64,000 bases of DNA from JBBQER01 sp052148155 (GCA_052148155.1 JBKQIY010000251.1:62001-126000); one strand, 5' to 3'; shown: positions 35,028-44,879, numbered from the stretch's first letter. The notes: generated from the letters alone by a model not told the origin. A program made the numbers and translations.

Positions 35028-36008
35028 ATGGGAAATGCTCCGGGCGGTGACACAGTCGAGAGGAAGCTGTCTTCCATCCAGCGCATTCAGCGGCTGGAGC
35101 GGCTCGAGCAGGAGCGCCTGGAGGACAAGGCTCGGAGGGAGGAACGCCGGCTTGGGGTCGTTGCCGGGGCCCAGCCGACGGGCGGGCGCCACGACCTCGT
35201 CGATCGGATCGAGCGGGTCACCAAGTATCCGATGGCCGTACTCGGGGTCGCGTGGCTTGTCATCGCGGTGATTGTCCTTTCGGCCAACGTGAATGGTTCG
35301 CCGTCGTTATTCCTGGTGAGCACATTGTTCGTGCTCTGGGTGGTGCTGTTGGTGGAGTACCTCGTGCGGCTCGTGGTCACCCCTGACCGTCGTGGGTATC
35401 TGAAGCGACGATGGGTGGAGCCGGCGACCGTGGTGGTGCCGCCCTTCCAGGGCTGGCACGTCATCGGGATCGAGAAGATGAGCCTCCTCTTTTACGAGGG
35501 GGAGCTGCGGGTCGAGGCCATCCTCAGACATCACAGCCTCTTTCGGGTTCTCATCGCCGCCGCCGCCACCGTGGTCCTGGGAGCCTGGCTGGTGCTGCTT
35601 TTCGACGAGAACGCCAAGGGTTCCAACATCCACAACTATCCCGACGCGCTGTGGTGGGCGATCGTCACGGTGACCACTGTCGGTTACGGCGACCGGTATC
35701 CGGTCTCGGCGGGTGGCCGGGTCGTCGCCGCGATGCTCATGTTGGTGGGAATCGGGCTGATCGGCGTGTTAACCGCAACGGTTGCCTCGGTGTTCATCAA
35801 AGAACACACCGACGCCAACAAGGAGGAGTTCAAAAAAGGCCACGCCGACCTGGGTCAGCTGCTCTTGGTGATCAGCAATCGGCTGGCCGACGTCGAGCGC
35901 CGCCTCGGTGCCAGTCAGACCGACATTGCGGCGGTCGATGCGACCGCAGACGCAGAGGCCGCGAGGAACGGGCCGGTCGATCCCGATCAGGGAGCATCGA
36001 CCTCGTGA
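35028..36008 (+). CDS. voltage-gated-type potassium channel
   Basis: 326 residues from the ATG at 35028, which opens with a coiled-coil-like helix (RIQRLERLEQERLEDKARREER). Membrane helices at about 65-85, 92-112, 180-200 and 245-270; the pore loop contains TVTTVGYGDRYP, an intact K+ selectivity filter. The four-plus-two arrangement and a degenerate S4-like stretch (YLKRRWVEP) suggest a Kv-like or KvAP-like channel with a reduced sensor. A cytoplasmic coiled-coil tail (LLLVISNRLADVERRLGAS) may assemble the tetramer. No RCK domain. The CorA-like gene starts 20 bases later, so the two ion-transport genes form an operon. Confidence 0.9.
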   Translation: MGNAPGGDTVERKLSSIQRIQRLERLEQERLEDKARREERRLGVVAGAQPTGGRHDLVDRIERVTKYPMAVLGVAWLVIAVIVLSANVNGSPSLFLVSTLFVLWVVLLVEYLVRLVVTPDRRGYLKRRWVEPATVVVPPFQGWHVIGIEKMSLLFYEGELRVEAILRHHSLFRVLIAAAATVVLGAWLVLLFDENAKGSNIHNYPDALWWAIVTVTTVGYGDRYPVSAGGRVVAAMLMLVGIGLIGVLTATVASVFIKEHTDANKEEFKKGHADLGQLLLVISNRLADVERRLGASQTDIAAVDATADAEAARNGPVDPDQGASTS

Positions 36009-36027
36009 GCGTGAGATCATCGGCTCT

Positions 36028-37020
36028 ATGAAAGGGACCCTCACCCAAGATGGCAAAGCCACCGACGCCACCCGGCAAGGGATTGAACAAGCAGCAGCTG
36101 GTGGCGCGTTTTTCTGGCTCGATCTCGATGTCCACGATCCAGGGCCCGACGACGACGTCAAAGCGCTGTTGATCAACACGTTCCACTTCCACCCGGTGGC
36201 CGTCGACGCAGCCGACCAGTTCGGCCAACGTCCCCGCATCGACGACTACGACGACTTCGTCCACATTGTCACCTTCGGCATGGCCGGCGACGGAAAAAAC
36301 GTTGCCGAAGTGCACTGCTTCATCACCGACAAGTTCATCGTGAGCATCCACCAAGGCGACTGCCCCGCGCTCGCAACAGTGCGCGACCGCATCGGGAGCC
36401 ACCACTCCACGGAGGTAGTCCCCGCGCAGGTTGGTGTCTTCTACCTGACCATGGACAGCCTGATCGACTCGTTCTTCCCGGTGCTGTCCGACTTCGACGA
36501 TGCGATCGACGATCTCGAAGGCGCCATCCTGAAGAACCCGACCGAAGAACAGCTCGGCACCCTCTTCGACATGAAACGACAGATCATGACCATCCGCAAG
36601 GTCATCACACCCCAGCGTGACATGATCTCCAGCCTCAACGCCGGCATGGTGGCAATCCCCGGGAACACCGACCAAGGCGCGGCCTACTTTCGTAACCTCT
36701 ACGATCACCTCATCCGCATCAGCGACCTCGTGGACGCATACCGAGACCTCATCGGTGGTGCCATGGACACGCATCTCTCCATGGTGTCCAACCGACTCAA
36801 CGTCGTCATGAAACAACTGGCCATCATCGCGACAATCTTCTTGCCGCTCGGCTTCCTCACCGGATTCTTCGGACAGAACTTCGCCTGGCCGATTGCGCAC
36901 TTGCAGGTGGGTTTCAAATATTTCCTGTTCCTCGGCATCGGTTCGGAGTTGGTTGCCATCGCGCTGCTCCTCATGCTCTTCCGACGGCGCGGCTGGCTCG
37001 GCAGCGGCCCCACCGCCTGA
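36028..37020 (+). CDS. CorA-like divalent-cation transporter with GQN motif
   Basis: 330 residues from the ATG at 36028. The soluble N-terminal part has FFWLDLDVHDPG and DDFVHIVTFG; a long helix follows (SNRLNVVMKQLAIIATIFLPL), then the two C-terminal membrane helices. The pore signature after the first helix reads FLTGFFGQNF, where CorA has YGMNF: the canonical Met is Gln. It should conduct Mg2+, Zn2+ or another divalent ion across the inner membrane; the altered motif makes Mg2+ selectivity uncertain. It follows the K+ channel gene by 20 bases, so expression is probably shared. Confidence 0.88.
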   Translation: MKGTLTQDGKATDATRQGIEQAAAGGAFFWLDLDVHDPGPDDDVKALLINTFHFHPVAVDAADQFGQRPRIDDYDDFVHIVTFGMAGDGKNVAEVHCFITDKFIVSIHQGDCPALATVRDRIGSHHSTEVVPAQVGVFYLTMDSLIDSFFPVLSDFDDAIDDLEGAILKNPTEEQLGTLFDMKRQIMTIRKVITPQRDMISSLNAGMVAIPGNTDQGAAYFRNLYDHLIRISDLVDAYRDLIGGAMDTHLSMVSNRLNVVMKQLAIIATIFLPLGFLTGFFGQNFAWPIAHLQVGFKYFLFLGIGSELVAIALLLMLFRRRGWLGSGPTA

Positions 37021-37185
37021 GCGGCCCGAACCGATTCGACGCGCCGCTCAGACCGACGTGAAGGCCTGGATTATCCGTGCGAAAATGCGACCAACGGTGC
37101 GGTGTCGCGTACCGGGCCACGCGGTGCCCGACGGACGATGCGACCACGGGAGTGCAACGACGACATCGGCCTGAGATGTTGCGGT

Positions 37186-37479
37186 CTAGATGTGGCGGTC
37201 TAGGCCTTCATCTTCTTCGGCAAGCTCGCCGACAGCAGCCACCGCCATCACCAGATCCTGTCGGCTTGCCGCGCATGCGGGCGAAATGCGCTGCGCTTGT
37301 TCGGCCGAACACGAACCCAGCATCCGTACCGCCGCCAGGTGCGAGCGGCCGAGCCGACGCACGATCTCTCCATGTCTGGTTCCTCGCACCGTCAGTTTCC
37401 GGCCGAGCAACACGTTGCGGCGCCACACGACGAACAGCAGCGCCCAGTTCGTCACGACCAACCCGCTCAAGAACAGCAT
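37186..37479 (-). CDS. small single-span membrane protein
   Basis: 97 residues from the ATG at 37479; the open frame continues to 37788, but that part is Arg/Gly-rich and unlike protein. MLFLSGLVVTNWALLFVVWRR is an N-terminal membrane helix followed by a basic cytoplasmic stretch (NVLLGRKLTVRGTRHGEIVRR). The C-terminal half is helical, with two Cys (LGSCSAEQ, ISPACAAS) and an acidic end. No family recognised. Opposite in direction to the CorA-like gene. Confidence 0.5.
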   Translation of the reverse strand: MLFLSGLVVTNWALLFVVWRRNVLLGRKLTVRGTRHGEIVRRLGRSHLAAVRMLGSCSAEQAQRISPACAASRQDLVMAVAAVGELAEEDEGLDRHI

Positions 37480-37810
37480 CGCGTTCAACGTGGCACACCT
37501 TTCCCGCACGACCGTTCGACGTTTGCGACCGCCCGGGTGTCGTAGACGCCGAGATGGTCTCCGTGCAGACCGATGTATACGACACGATCCGCGGCGTCGC
37601 GGGCCAGGTCGTGACGCCGAAGTCTCGGCTCCCGTGTCACCCGGCACGCAGGGGATGAACGCAGCCCCAACGCGCACAGCAGGAGACCGAACCGGGCCGT
37701 GCCCAGGTGGTGTCCATCCTCGTCTCAGCGCGGATACCGACGGTGCGAGGAGATCGTCACCGCGTGCGGCCAGCAGGAACGTGTTCATCGCCGCGCGCGG
37801 CGCGGCGATG

Positions 37811-38425
37811 TCAAGAGATGTCGAATGGTTTCGTGGTCACAAAGGTGAGTCCGTTTATCGAGACTCGTCCGTGCGTTTTCGGCGGGAGCTTGTTTCGGCA
37901 GGCCTGATCGATCTCGGAGCCGGTCGGAGTGCCACCGTGAGCGGACACGACGTCGGTGTCGTGGAACTCGCCGGTGACAGGATGGTTCTTGAACAGCCCA
38001 TGACTCACGACGCCGGTCGCGTTGACGTTGTGGGACGCGCCGCTGAACGAAAGCGTGAGCGCGAGCACCGAGGTGTAGTTGTCCTTCCATTTGATCGTCG
38101 TGGTCGCGCGTACCGTGTGCGGGGCAGTCAACAGACTGCAGGTCTGTCCGGTCTTGATCACGATCGTCGACTTCAACGATCCGGCGCCTCGGGTCGCGAA
38201 CGCGGGAGAACACGAGAACAGACTGATCGTCATCGCGATCTGCTGCGGTGACTTCAGACCGTTGATGCCCGGGGTGATCGTGGCGCGGCCCGACTGCGCG
38301 GGCGGCGTGGGTGCATCACAGAGCTGCGTCTTGCCTGCCGCGCCCAACGACACAGTCGGCCCGGCCGCGAGCGCTAATACGACCACAGCAGGCACTATCC
38401 GCCATGTCGGGCGCATCGCTTTCAT
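37811..38425 (-). CDS. secreted hypothetical protein
   Basis: 204 residues from the ATG at 38425, chosen because a clean signal peptide follows (MKAMRPTWRIVPAVVVLALA, cleavage near AGA at about 30). The mature protein is beta-rich with four Cys (QLCDAP, LFSCSP, QTCSLL, QACRN), probably two disulphides, and Ser/Thr-rich strands such as VRATTTIKWKDNY and VLALTLSFSG. A domain of unknown type; no enzyme motif. It lies downstream of the LCP gene on the same strand after about 460 bases. Confidence 0.65.
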   Translation of the reverse strand: MKAMRPTWRIVPAVVVLALAAGPTVSLGAAGKTQLCDAPTPPAQSGRATITPGINGLKSPQQIAMTISLFSCSPAFATRGAGSLKSTIVIKTGQTCSLLTAPHTVRATTTIKWKDNYTSVLALTLSFSGASHNVNATGVVSHGLFKNHPVTGEFHDTDVVSAHGGTPTGSEIDQACRNKLPPKTHGRVSINGLTFVTTKPFDIS

Positions 38426-38887
38426 CCCCAGCTGCTCGCGGTTCCCGAAAGAGCAATCGTCTGGACGGCGAAAAGGAAACCGGGATACCTCTGGCCGCCG
38501 TGACGGTCCGACTGGCGCGGACGCTGCCCGCCCACGGCTCGGCGCCACCGGCGACGGTGGACCGGCCTCGGACCCTGGCCGTGAATCGTCTTCGAGGTCG
38601 TCGCGATCTTCGAGATCGCTCTCCGTCTCATCGTCGATGTCGGCGCTCGCTCGGACGACGGGCACGTCCGCGAAACGGCATGTCGGGCGGGGACGGGCCG
38701 GAGCTGACCTTGGTCGCGTGGCAGCGCCGATGTTGTCCGGTTCTGGCAGTGGTGCGGCCGGGCGCGGTGCCGACGTGATGCGCACATCACCGTCGTGCGA
38801 GACGACGGCACGACACAATGTTGGCCTGCTCGGGCCCCCGGCAGCCGCCATGCCGGCGGCGCGGCGTGTACCGGCCGGCCGGGCTGT
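38426..38887. other. 462-base gene-free stretch
   Basis: The frame upstream of the secreted-protein start stays open (with an acidic DIDDETESDLEDRDDLEDD segment), but nothing marks a start, so it is taken as non-coding. No hairpin of note was seen after the LCP stop. Confidence 0.4.
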
Positions 38888-40348
38888 TCATGATGGGCAG
38901 CCGACGAGGATGCCGCCGGTCTTGGGATCGACGGGGATGTAACGACGGTCGACGGTCGTCGGTGTCGTCGTCGAAGTTGCGACCGTGCTGGTCGTGGCGG
39001 CCGGATGTGCTCGCGGTCCTCCGGGGAGGCCGGTGAGGTGGTGTAGGAGGGTGTTCCAGTCGCGTCCGACGATGACGAGGACGTCGGCGCCGAGCGTGCC
39101 CGCCGTCGTCGACGCTTGGCCGAAGCTCTTCGCGCCGGTGGCGTAGATGAGGGTGACGCCCTGGGCGGCCGTCTTTGCGGTCCATTGGATTTGTGTGTGG
39201 GCGTAGTTGCTGCGGTCGGCGTCAGCGGCAGGACCGGCGGAACGGAAACCGGCTGCGACGAGCAGATTGAGGACCTTCTGGGCGATGTTGGGAACTCCGG
39301 ATCCGTTGACGACCCGGACGGTGATGGTGTTCGCCTTGACCAGTACCGGGATGAACGGAGGGGGCGGCGTGAAGTTCGCGAGTTGGTCGAGCACGGCGGT
39401 CGCGGCCGGATAGTCGACGACGACACGGTTGGGATTCGCCGGATCCGGTACCCACGGCAGGGTGGTCATCTCGACGTCCGCTGGTTTGATTTGCCGGAAC
39501 GTCCGCACGAGAGCCTTCAGTTCATTGAGGGTCAGGCTCGGGTCCGAGGTCAGGTGCGTCATGACCGCGTCGACCAGGCCGACGATTCGCAACGGATTGT
39601 CGCCAGTGCGGCTGATCGCGGCCTGGGCGAGAGTTCGGAGGAAGTATTGCTGGCGTGGAATCCGATCGATGTCACTGCCGACCGCGGTCCAACCCTGCCC
39701 GCCTTGCTGTGCGGAATAGTCCCACGACCATGGTTCGGGCGACGCCAAGTTGTCGGGGACGTAGTAGTGACGCGAACGTACGTACGCCAACGCCATCTGA
39801 CCGTTCAGGCTGACGCAGCCACGCTGGGGAATGTTCAATCCGATATACGGATCGTGCACCGGGGTCGGAAACCACACCTTCACGCTGCCGATCGCGTCGA
39901 CGATCTTCGGGAACCCGGTGAAGTCGACCTGCAAGTAGTGCTGGATCGGGATGTGGAAGTCGGTCTCCATTGTCTTGATCAACAAGGCGGCGCCACCTTG
40001 GGGGAACGCCGCGTTGAGTTGCTCGAGTCCATGACCGGGAATGTTGACGATTAAGTCGCGTGGGAACGACACCAGCAACGGGGTCCGCACTGCGGGATCG
40101 ACGTGCACGACCATCATCGTGTCGGAGTTCCCGAACTCGTCGTGGCCGAACAGCAAGAAATTTGCCGGCTTCGCCGGGGTCGCGGGTGCGAGCAACCCCG
40201 CGGCGAGACGCACCGTCGTTCGCTTCGCGAACTCGTGACTGCTGAACTGGTCCGTCACCACCACCGCAGCCGCCGCCACCACACTGACGGCCACACAGGC
40301 GACCGCGAACCGTCTCAAGAACGCGATACGAGGACCAGAACCGAACAT
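38888..40348 (-). CDS. LytR-CpsA-Psr (LCP) family protein with LytR_C domain
   Basis: 486 residues. One N-terminal membrane helix (about 12-32). The LCP catalytic domain (about 60-260) has DTMMVVHVDP, SFPRDLIVNIPGHG with the key Arg, YLQVDFTGFPKIVDAIG and LAYVRSRHYY. Then comes a LytR_C domain (about 345-430, KANTITVRVVNGSGVPN) and a Thr-rich tail. LCP enzymes attach teichoic acids, arabinogalactan or capsular glycans to peptidoglycan from a lipid-linked precursor at the outer face of the membrane. The glycan here is unknown. Confidence 0.92.
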   Translation of the reverse strand: MFGSGPRIAFLRRFAVACVAVSVVAAAAVVVTDQFSSHEFAKRTTVRLAAGLLAPATPAKPANFLLFGHDEFGNSDTMMVVHVDPAVRTPLLVSFPRDLIVNIPGHGLEQLNAAFPQGGAALLIKTMETDFHIPIQHYLQVDFTGFPKIVDAIGSVKVWFPTPVHDPYIGLNIPQRGCVSLNGQMALAYVRSRHYYVPDNLASPEPWSWDYSAQQGGQGWTAVGSDIDRIPRQQYFLRTLAQAAISRTGDNPLRIVGLVDAVMTHLTSDPSLTLNELKALVRTFRQIKPADVEMTTLPWVPDPANPNRVVVDYPAATAVLDQLANFTPPPPFIPVLVKANTITVRVVNGSGVPNIAQKVLNLLVAAGFRSAGPAADADRSNYAHTQIQWTAKTAAQGVTLIYATGAKSFGQASTTAGTLGADVLVIVGRDWNTLLHHLTGLPGGPRAHPAATTSTVATSTTTPTTVDRRYIPVDPKTGGILVGCPS

Positions 40349-40677
40349 GTGTGTCGGAGCATAGAACGCGCAGCCGAGCCCGACGGTCAGGGCACGCTGA
40401 AATACCGAGACACTTCAGGAACTTTTCACACACGCGCCTGTCGTCCGCAGCGACGGCTGCGCCGGTGTCCGGCGCCGACGCACGCCGGTCCGAGCTCTCA
40501 ACCAACGCACAACTCGATCGGCCTGCCGTAACACGACGACTCGACGCGTGCGCGGACGTCGTCGCGACATCAGACGCATCGAACCGATTCCGCAACGCTG
40601 CCGTTCGTGATCGTGTGGTCGTTCGGTGCCGTCACGCTCGTCGGGGGTGATCAGGCGGGCCGAGACGCGGCCGGCAA
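40349..40677. other. 329-base gene-free stretch
   Basis: Located between the start of the LCP gene and the stop of the DNA methyltransferase gene, both minus strand. It should contain the LCP promoter near 40350-40450. No RNA, repeat or ORF of quality. Confidence 0.4.
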
Positions 40678-42216
40678 TTATTTCTCAGGCGATCGGGACG
40701 CGACTGCGACGACCTGTTGGGCGAGTCCTTGGCTGATCGTCGATCGATCGACGAGGTGTCGGAGTTCGACCTCGTGGAGCGAGGCGCCGCTTCTTTGCTC
40801 GAGCCAGGGCTTGAGTTTCGGAATCGGCTTTCCAGTTCGGAGTAAGAAGCCATACCGGGCGCCGCGGGTGCTGCGAACGCGCGGCATGGTCGCCACGGCA
40901 CTTCGGTTCAGAGGCACCCAGCTGAGGACCTGCACTCGAGCGTGGCCGACCGACAACGTCCCGGCCCCGGTCGCGAGGTTGGCGTCGACCGCGAGTCGAT
41001 CCGCCAGCGTTCCGAGCATGCTCGTCCCCCAGATCCCAAATGTGAGCGGGTCGTCGCCCAGCAGCTTCGTGGCGCTTCGCTCGTCTTCGGGGAACCCGTG
41101 CAATGCGATAGATCCGCGCTGAATTTCTTGACGGACCCGCCCCAGAGAAATGGAACATGCCAGCAGCGATGAATCGACCCCGATCCACTGTCGCCCCGTC
41201 CTTTCGGCCGCGACGAGTGCGGTTCCGCTTCCGACGAAAGGGTCGAGTACCACCGCGTCGACCCTGGTACTGGCCGCAAGGAGGCGTTCGATGAGCGCAA
41301 CCGGTTTCTGTGTCTCGTAGCCGACACGCTCGTCCGAATGAGCAGCGAGATTGTTGATGTCGATCCAGAGGTCTTGGAGGGAGACGCCGTGACCGTCATC
41401 GGTGTATCGCTTGAAGCGCGGCACGCCGTTCGGCGAAAGAACGATGCGGCCGCGACTCTCGAACTCTTCCATCTGTTCGCGCTTCCATGCCCAATGTCTT
41501 CCCGGCGGTGGAAGATGGCCGTGCCACTCATAGTGCGCGCGGGTGCCGGTGCGATCCCCGGGTGCTGTGCACGTGATCAGTTGGAAGCGGCCGCGTTCGT
41601 CCTCGTGGGTGAAGTGCTTTTCGAGGTAGGAGGCCTGGTACTCGGAGAACACCGGATTCCACACGTATTCGGCGGATTTCGAATAGAACAAGATGACATC
41701 GTGTACGGGACCGTAGCGACGAGAACTGCTGTGCGCGTGTGTTCGTTTCCAGACGATCTCGCTGCGAAAGTTTTCCGGACCGAACACTGAATCGAGCACA
41801 ACCTTGAGGTAGTGGCTCGCGGCCGGATCGCAGTGCAGGTAAAGCGATCCGGTATCGGAGAGCACACGGTGCAGTTGGCCAAGCCGCGCTCCCATCATGA
41901 CGAGGTACGCCGCGAGGTCTGATCGTCCGAGCGTCCCCGCGAGGTCCCGCAGGAGTTGCGCAGACCGCGCGTGGACGAAGTCGCCCAAGCGCAGTGCGAG
42001 ATGTTCGGCCGCGTCGGACCACACCCACTGATCACAGAAGCCGTCAGTCTTGTGCGCAGCGCCTGAGTGTCGACCCGTCCCGACGAAGGCGTCGTAGGTG
42101 CGGCCAGAGTTAAAGGGTGGATCGAGATAGACAAGATCGACGCCGCCGGTCGGGAGCGTCGCAAGTACTTCAAGATTGTCGGCAGCCCAAAGCTGACGCG
42201 CGCGGCTGGCACTCAT
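40678..42216 (-). CDS. beta-class DNA methyltransferase, no visible restriction partner
   Basis: 512 residues. Motif IV DPPF (LVYLDPPFNSG) is at about 32-35, before motif I-like VLDPFVGSGTALVAAERTGR at about 320-336. This order makes it a beta-class amino-methyltransferase, and DPPF favours adenine-N6. SLYLHCDPAASHYLKVVLD and FRSEIVWKRTHAHSS are typical of the type III Mod / orphan group. The C-terminal domain (about 370-512) is of unknown kind and may recognise the target. No restriction gene is adjacent, so it is orphan or part of a dispersed defence system. Confidence 0.9.
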   Translation of the reverse strand: MSASRARQLWAADNLEVLATLPTGGVDLVYLDPPFNSGRTYDAFVGTGRHSGAAHKTDGFCDQWVWSDAAEHLALRLGDFVHARSAQLLRDLAGTLGRSDLAAYLVMMGARLGQLHRVLSDTGSLYLHCDPAASHYLKVVLDSVFGPENFRSEIVWKRTHAHSSSRRYGPVHDVILFYSKSAEYVWNPVFSEYQASYLEKHFTHEDERGRFQLITCTAPGDRTGTRAHYEWHGHLPPPGRHWAWKREQMEEFESRGRIVLSPNGVPRFKRYTDDGHGVSLQDLWIDINNLAAHSDERVGYETQKPVALIERLLAASTRVDAVVLDPFVGSGTALVAAERTGRQWIGVDSSLLACSISLGRVRQEIQRGSIALHGFPEDERSATKLLGDDPLTFGIWGTSMLGTLADRLAVDANLATGAGTLSVGHARVQVLSWVPLNRSAVATMPRVRSTRGARYGFLLRTGKPIPKLKPWLEQRSGASLHEVELRHLVDRSTISQGLAQQVVAVASRSPEK

Positions 42217-42781
42217 GACGGATCAAGGTATCGGGCACCGACGACATCAAAGCGGAACGGCCCGCTGGCTACCCGTCGTCGTCTCCCGGCACGGTTCGAC
42301 GAAATCCGATCGACAGTGCACGCAGGTGCGCGGCGCGGTTCGACGCCACTCAGTTGGTGTCGCGTCAGCGATGCCGCCGACGTCGCGGCAGCGCCAAGAG
42401 CGTCAACCTCTCCTGGGCGTCTTCTGAAGGGACGGTGCCTCCGCCCGGTGCGGGCCGACAGACAAGTGCTCGCAACTAACGGAGACGGTCTCTCGCCGAA
42501 CGCGTGCAGCCGACGGTCGACCAGTCTCATCGTTCGTCTCCTGCGTCGCAGCGCACATCACGTATCACTGTTTGCGCCGGAAGCCAGATCGTTGCGGCGT
42601 CCGCCTCGCGCCGCGAAGCACGGCGGGAGGCGACCCGATGGCCACGCCACGCGAAGAGACGAACGTCTGTTCGAAATCCGACCACTGCGACATCGGCCCG
42701 GTCGGCCAAATAAATCGGTTGTCGTCGCCGGTGGCCATCTGCTGCACTCATCCTGCTGGCTGATCGATCGAGGAGAGGCAG
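42217..42781. other. 565-base stretch before the ribosomal-protection gene
   Basis: No recognised gene. A 60-codon minus-strand frame (42565-42747, beginning MQQMATGDDNRFIWPTGPM) is the most protein-like but unsupported. The promoter of the leader/GTPase unit should lie in the last 150 bases. Confidence 0.4.
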
Positions 42782-42892
42782 ATGCGCGGAACGTTCATGT
42801 ACGCCCAGACCGGACTGTTCACCGATCTGAAGGACATGACACGTGACGCGAACGTTGAACTTAGGGATTCTGGCGCATGTAGACGCCGGTAA
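42782..42892 (+). promoter_or_regulatory. 36-codon leader ORF overlapping the ribosomal-protection gene start
   Basis: ATG at 42782 preceded by a strong ribosome site (AGGAGAGG, 42771-42778). It reads MRGTFMYAQTGLFTDLKDMT and on to TAA at 42890, so its last 50 bases overlap the GTPase gene (GTG at 42843) in another frame. Leader peptides upstream of tet(M)-type genes control them by attenuation when ribosomes slow on tetracycline. The strong leader ribosome site against the weak one of the main gene fits translational coupling. Confidence 0.5.
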
Positions 42893-44879
42893 GACGACCT
42901 TGACCGAGCGGCTGCTCTTCGCCGCGGGGGTCATTGGTGAGATCGGCAGCGTCGATGCCGGTACGACTCAGACCGATTCACTCGCGCTCGAGCGACAGCG
43001 CGGAATTACGATCAAGTCCGCTGTCGTCTCATTCGTCGTCGATGACATCACCGTCAACCTGATCGATACACCGGGACACCCGGACTTCATCGCTGAAGTG
43101 GAGCGGGTGTTGAGCGTCCTCGACGGTGCCGTGCTCGTGATCTCCGCCGTTGAAGGCGTACAACCACAGACGCGTCTGCTGATGCGAGCCTTGCGGCGGT
43201 TGCGCATTCCCACCTTGGTGTTCGTGAACAAGATCGACCGTCCCGGCGCGAGCGACGAGCGCGTGATGCGCGCGATCTCACAGCGACTGACACCAGCGAT
43301 CGTCGCGATGGGCTCCGCCCGTGACCTTGGTACCCGCGGAGCCGACTTCGTGGCCTGGGACGACGCGGCCGTGCCGGCGCAACTGACCGTCCTGCTCGCC
43401 GAGCAGAACGACTCGATCCTGAGCGCGTACGTGGAGGACGACGCGGGCATCCCGTACCGCCGACTCCGCGAAGAACTCGCGGCGCAGACCAAAGCAGTGC
43501 TGATCCATCCCGTCTTCTTCGGCTCTGCGATCACCGGAGCGGGAGTCGAGCCGTTGATGGCCGGTATCGCGGAGCTGTTGGCGACCGCGGCGGGCGATGC
43601 TGACGGACCCGTTTCCGGAACAGTGTTCAAGATCGAGCGCGGCACCGCGGGCGAGAAAATCGCCTACGTCCGCATGTTCTCAGGCACGATGCGAACACGA
43701 GACCGAGTGCGGTTCGGTCGGAGTGGCGAACGGAAAGTGACCGCAATCGACGTCTTCGCCAACGGCTCGACGGTTCGGAGCGAGTCGGTGTCTGGCGGAC
43801 AGATCGCCAAGCTCCGGGGGCTCACCGAGATCCAGATCGGCGACACGATCGGCACCGCGCCGGACCATACCGAACACCACCAGTTCGCCCCACCAACGCT
43901 CGAGACGGTCGTCGTTCCGGCCAAGCGGAACGACAAAGGCGCACTTCACCACGCGCTCGCCCAACTCGCCGAGCAGGACCCGCTGATCAACGTCCGACAA
44001 GACGACATCCGTCAGGAAATCTCGGTGTCACTGTACGGCGACGTCCAAAAGGAAGTCATCCAGGCAACGCTCGCGACCGATTTCGGGATCGACATCACGT
44101 TCCATGAGACGACGACGATCTACATCGAACGCCCCATCGGGAACGGTGAAGCCGTCGAGGTCCTCCGAGCACGGACGAACCCGTTTTCCGCCACGATCGG
44201 GTTGCTCATCGAACCGGCCCCGGTCGGCTCCGGCATCGACGTCCGACTGGACGTCGACCCGCGCCAGGTACCGACGCACCTCTACAAGACCGCGGGCAGC
44301 TTCGTGGAGTCCATGGCGCAGCACATCCGCCGCACGCTGCAAGAGGGCCTGTACGGATGGCAGGTCACCGACTGCGTCGTGACGATGAACGCATGTGGCT
44401 ACTACGCCTCGGACGGAGCGAGAGTCGGGGACCACACCCCGCGCAGCACAGCAGCCGACTTTCGAAAGCTCACTCCGTTGGTTTTGATGATGGCGCTTGA
44501 TCGGGCTGGGACGGTTGTCTGCGAACCGATGATCCGTGTCCGCGTCGAAACGCCGTCGGACACCGCCGGTACCGCGGTGGCGGCCGTGGCCCGCCTCGCC
44601 AGGATCGTGCAGGCACCTTCAGTTCGAGGAGACCTCGCGACGATCGAGGCGGTGATGTCCGCGGCGGGGGCTCAGGTCCTGGCGCGACAGTTGCCGGCCC
44701 TCACGGGTGGCGAAGGAAACCTCGAAACCAACTTCGCCGGTTATGAGCCCGTCACCGGCGCGCCACCGTCCCGGCACCGGACGATGGCGAACCCACTCAA
44801 CCGCGACGAGTACATGATGGGCCTCGCACGATGGGTCAGTCCTGCGACAAGAAGGCAGCGTCGAGACATCGGCGATTGA
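42843..44879 (+). CDS. ribosomal protection GTPase, Tet(M)/OtrA-like
   Basis: 678 residues from a GTG. EF-G-like translation GTPase: G1 AHVDAGKTT (about 11-19), G2 region with QRGITIKSA, G3 DTPGH, G4 NKID, then domains II-V including the C-terminal VPTHLYKTAGSFVESMAQHI and EPMIRVRVETP. This shorter EF-G-type protein, with no EF-G G' insertion, matches tetracycline-resistance ribosomal protection proteins, nearest to actinobacterial OtrA-like forms. It would release tetracycline-like drugs from the ribosome using GTP. Resistance is an inference; house-keeping-like homologues exist in actinobacteria. Preceded by an overlapping leader ORF. Confidence 0.87.
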   Translation: MTRTLNLGILAHVDAGKTTLTERLLFAAGVIGEIGSVDAGTTQTDSLALERQRGITIKSAVVSFVVDDITVNLIDTPGHPDFIAEVERVLSVLDGAVLVISAVEGVQPQTRLLMRALRRLRIPTLVFVNKIDRPGASDERVMRAISQRLTPAIVAMGSARDLGTRGADFVAWDDAAVPAQLTVLLAEQNDSILSAYVEDDAGIPYRRLREELAAQTKAVLIHPVFFGSAITGAGVEPLMAGIAELLATAAGDADGPVSGTVFKIERGTAGEKIAYVRMFSGTMRTRDRVRFGRSGERKVTAIDVFANGSTVRSESVSGGQIAKLRGLTEIQIGDTIGTAPDHTEHHQFAPPTLETVVVPAKRNDKGALHHALAQLAEQDPLINVRQDDIRQEISVSLYGDVQKEVIQATLATDFGIDITFHETTTIYIERPIGNGEAVEVLRARTNPFSATIGLLIEPAPVGSGIDVRLDVDPRQVPTHLYKTAGSFVESMAQHIRRTLQEGLYGWQVTDCVVTMNACGYYASDGARVGDHTPRSTAADFRKLTPLVLMMALDRAGTVVCEPMIRVRVETPSDTAGTAVAAVARLARIVQAPSVRGDLATIEAVMSAAGAQVLARQLPALTGGEGNLETNFAGYEPVTGAPPSRHRTMANPLNRDEYMMGLARWVSPATRRQRRDIGD

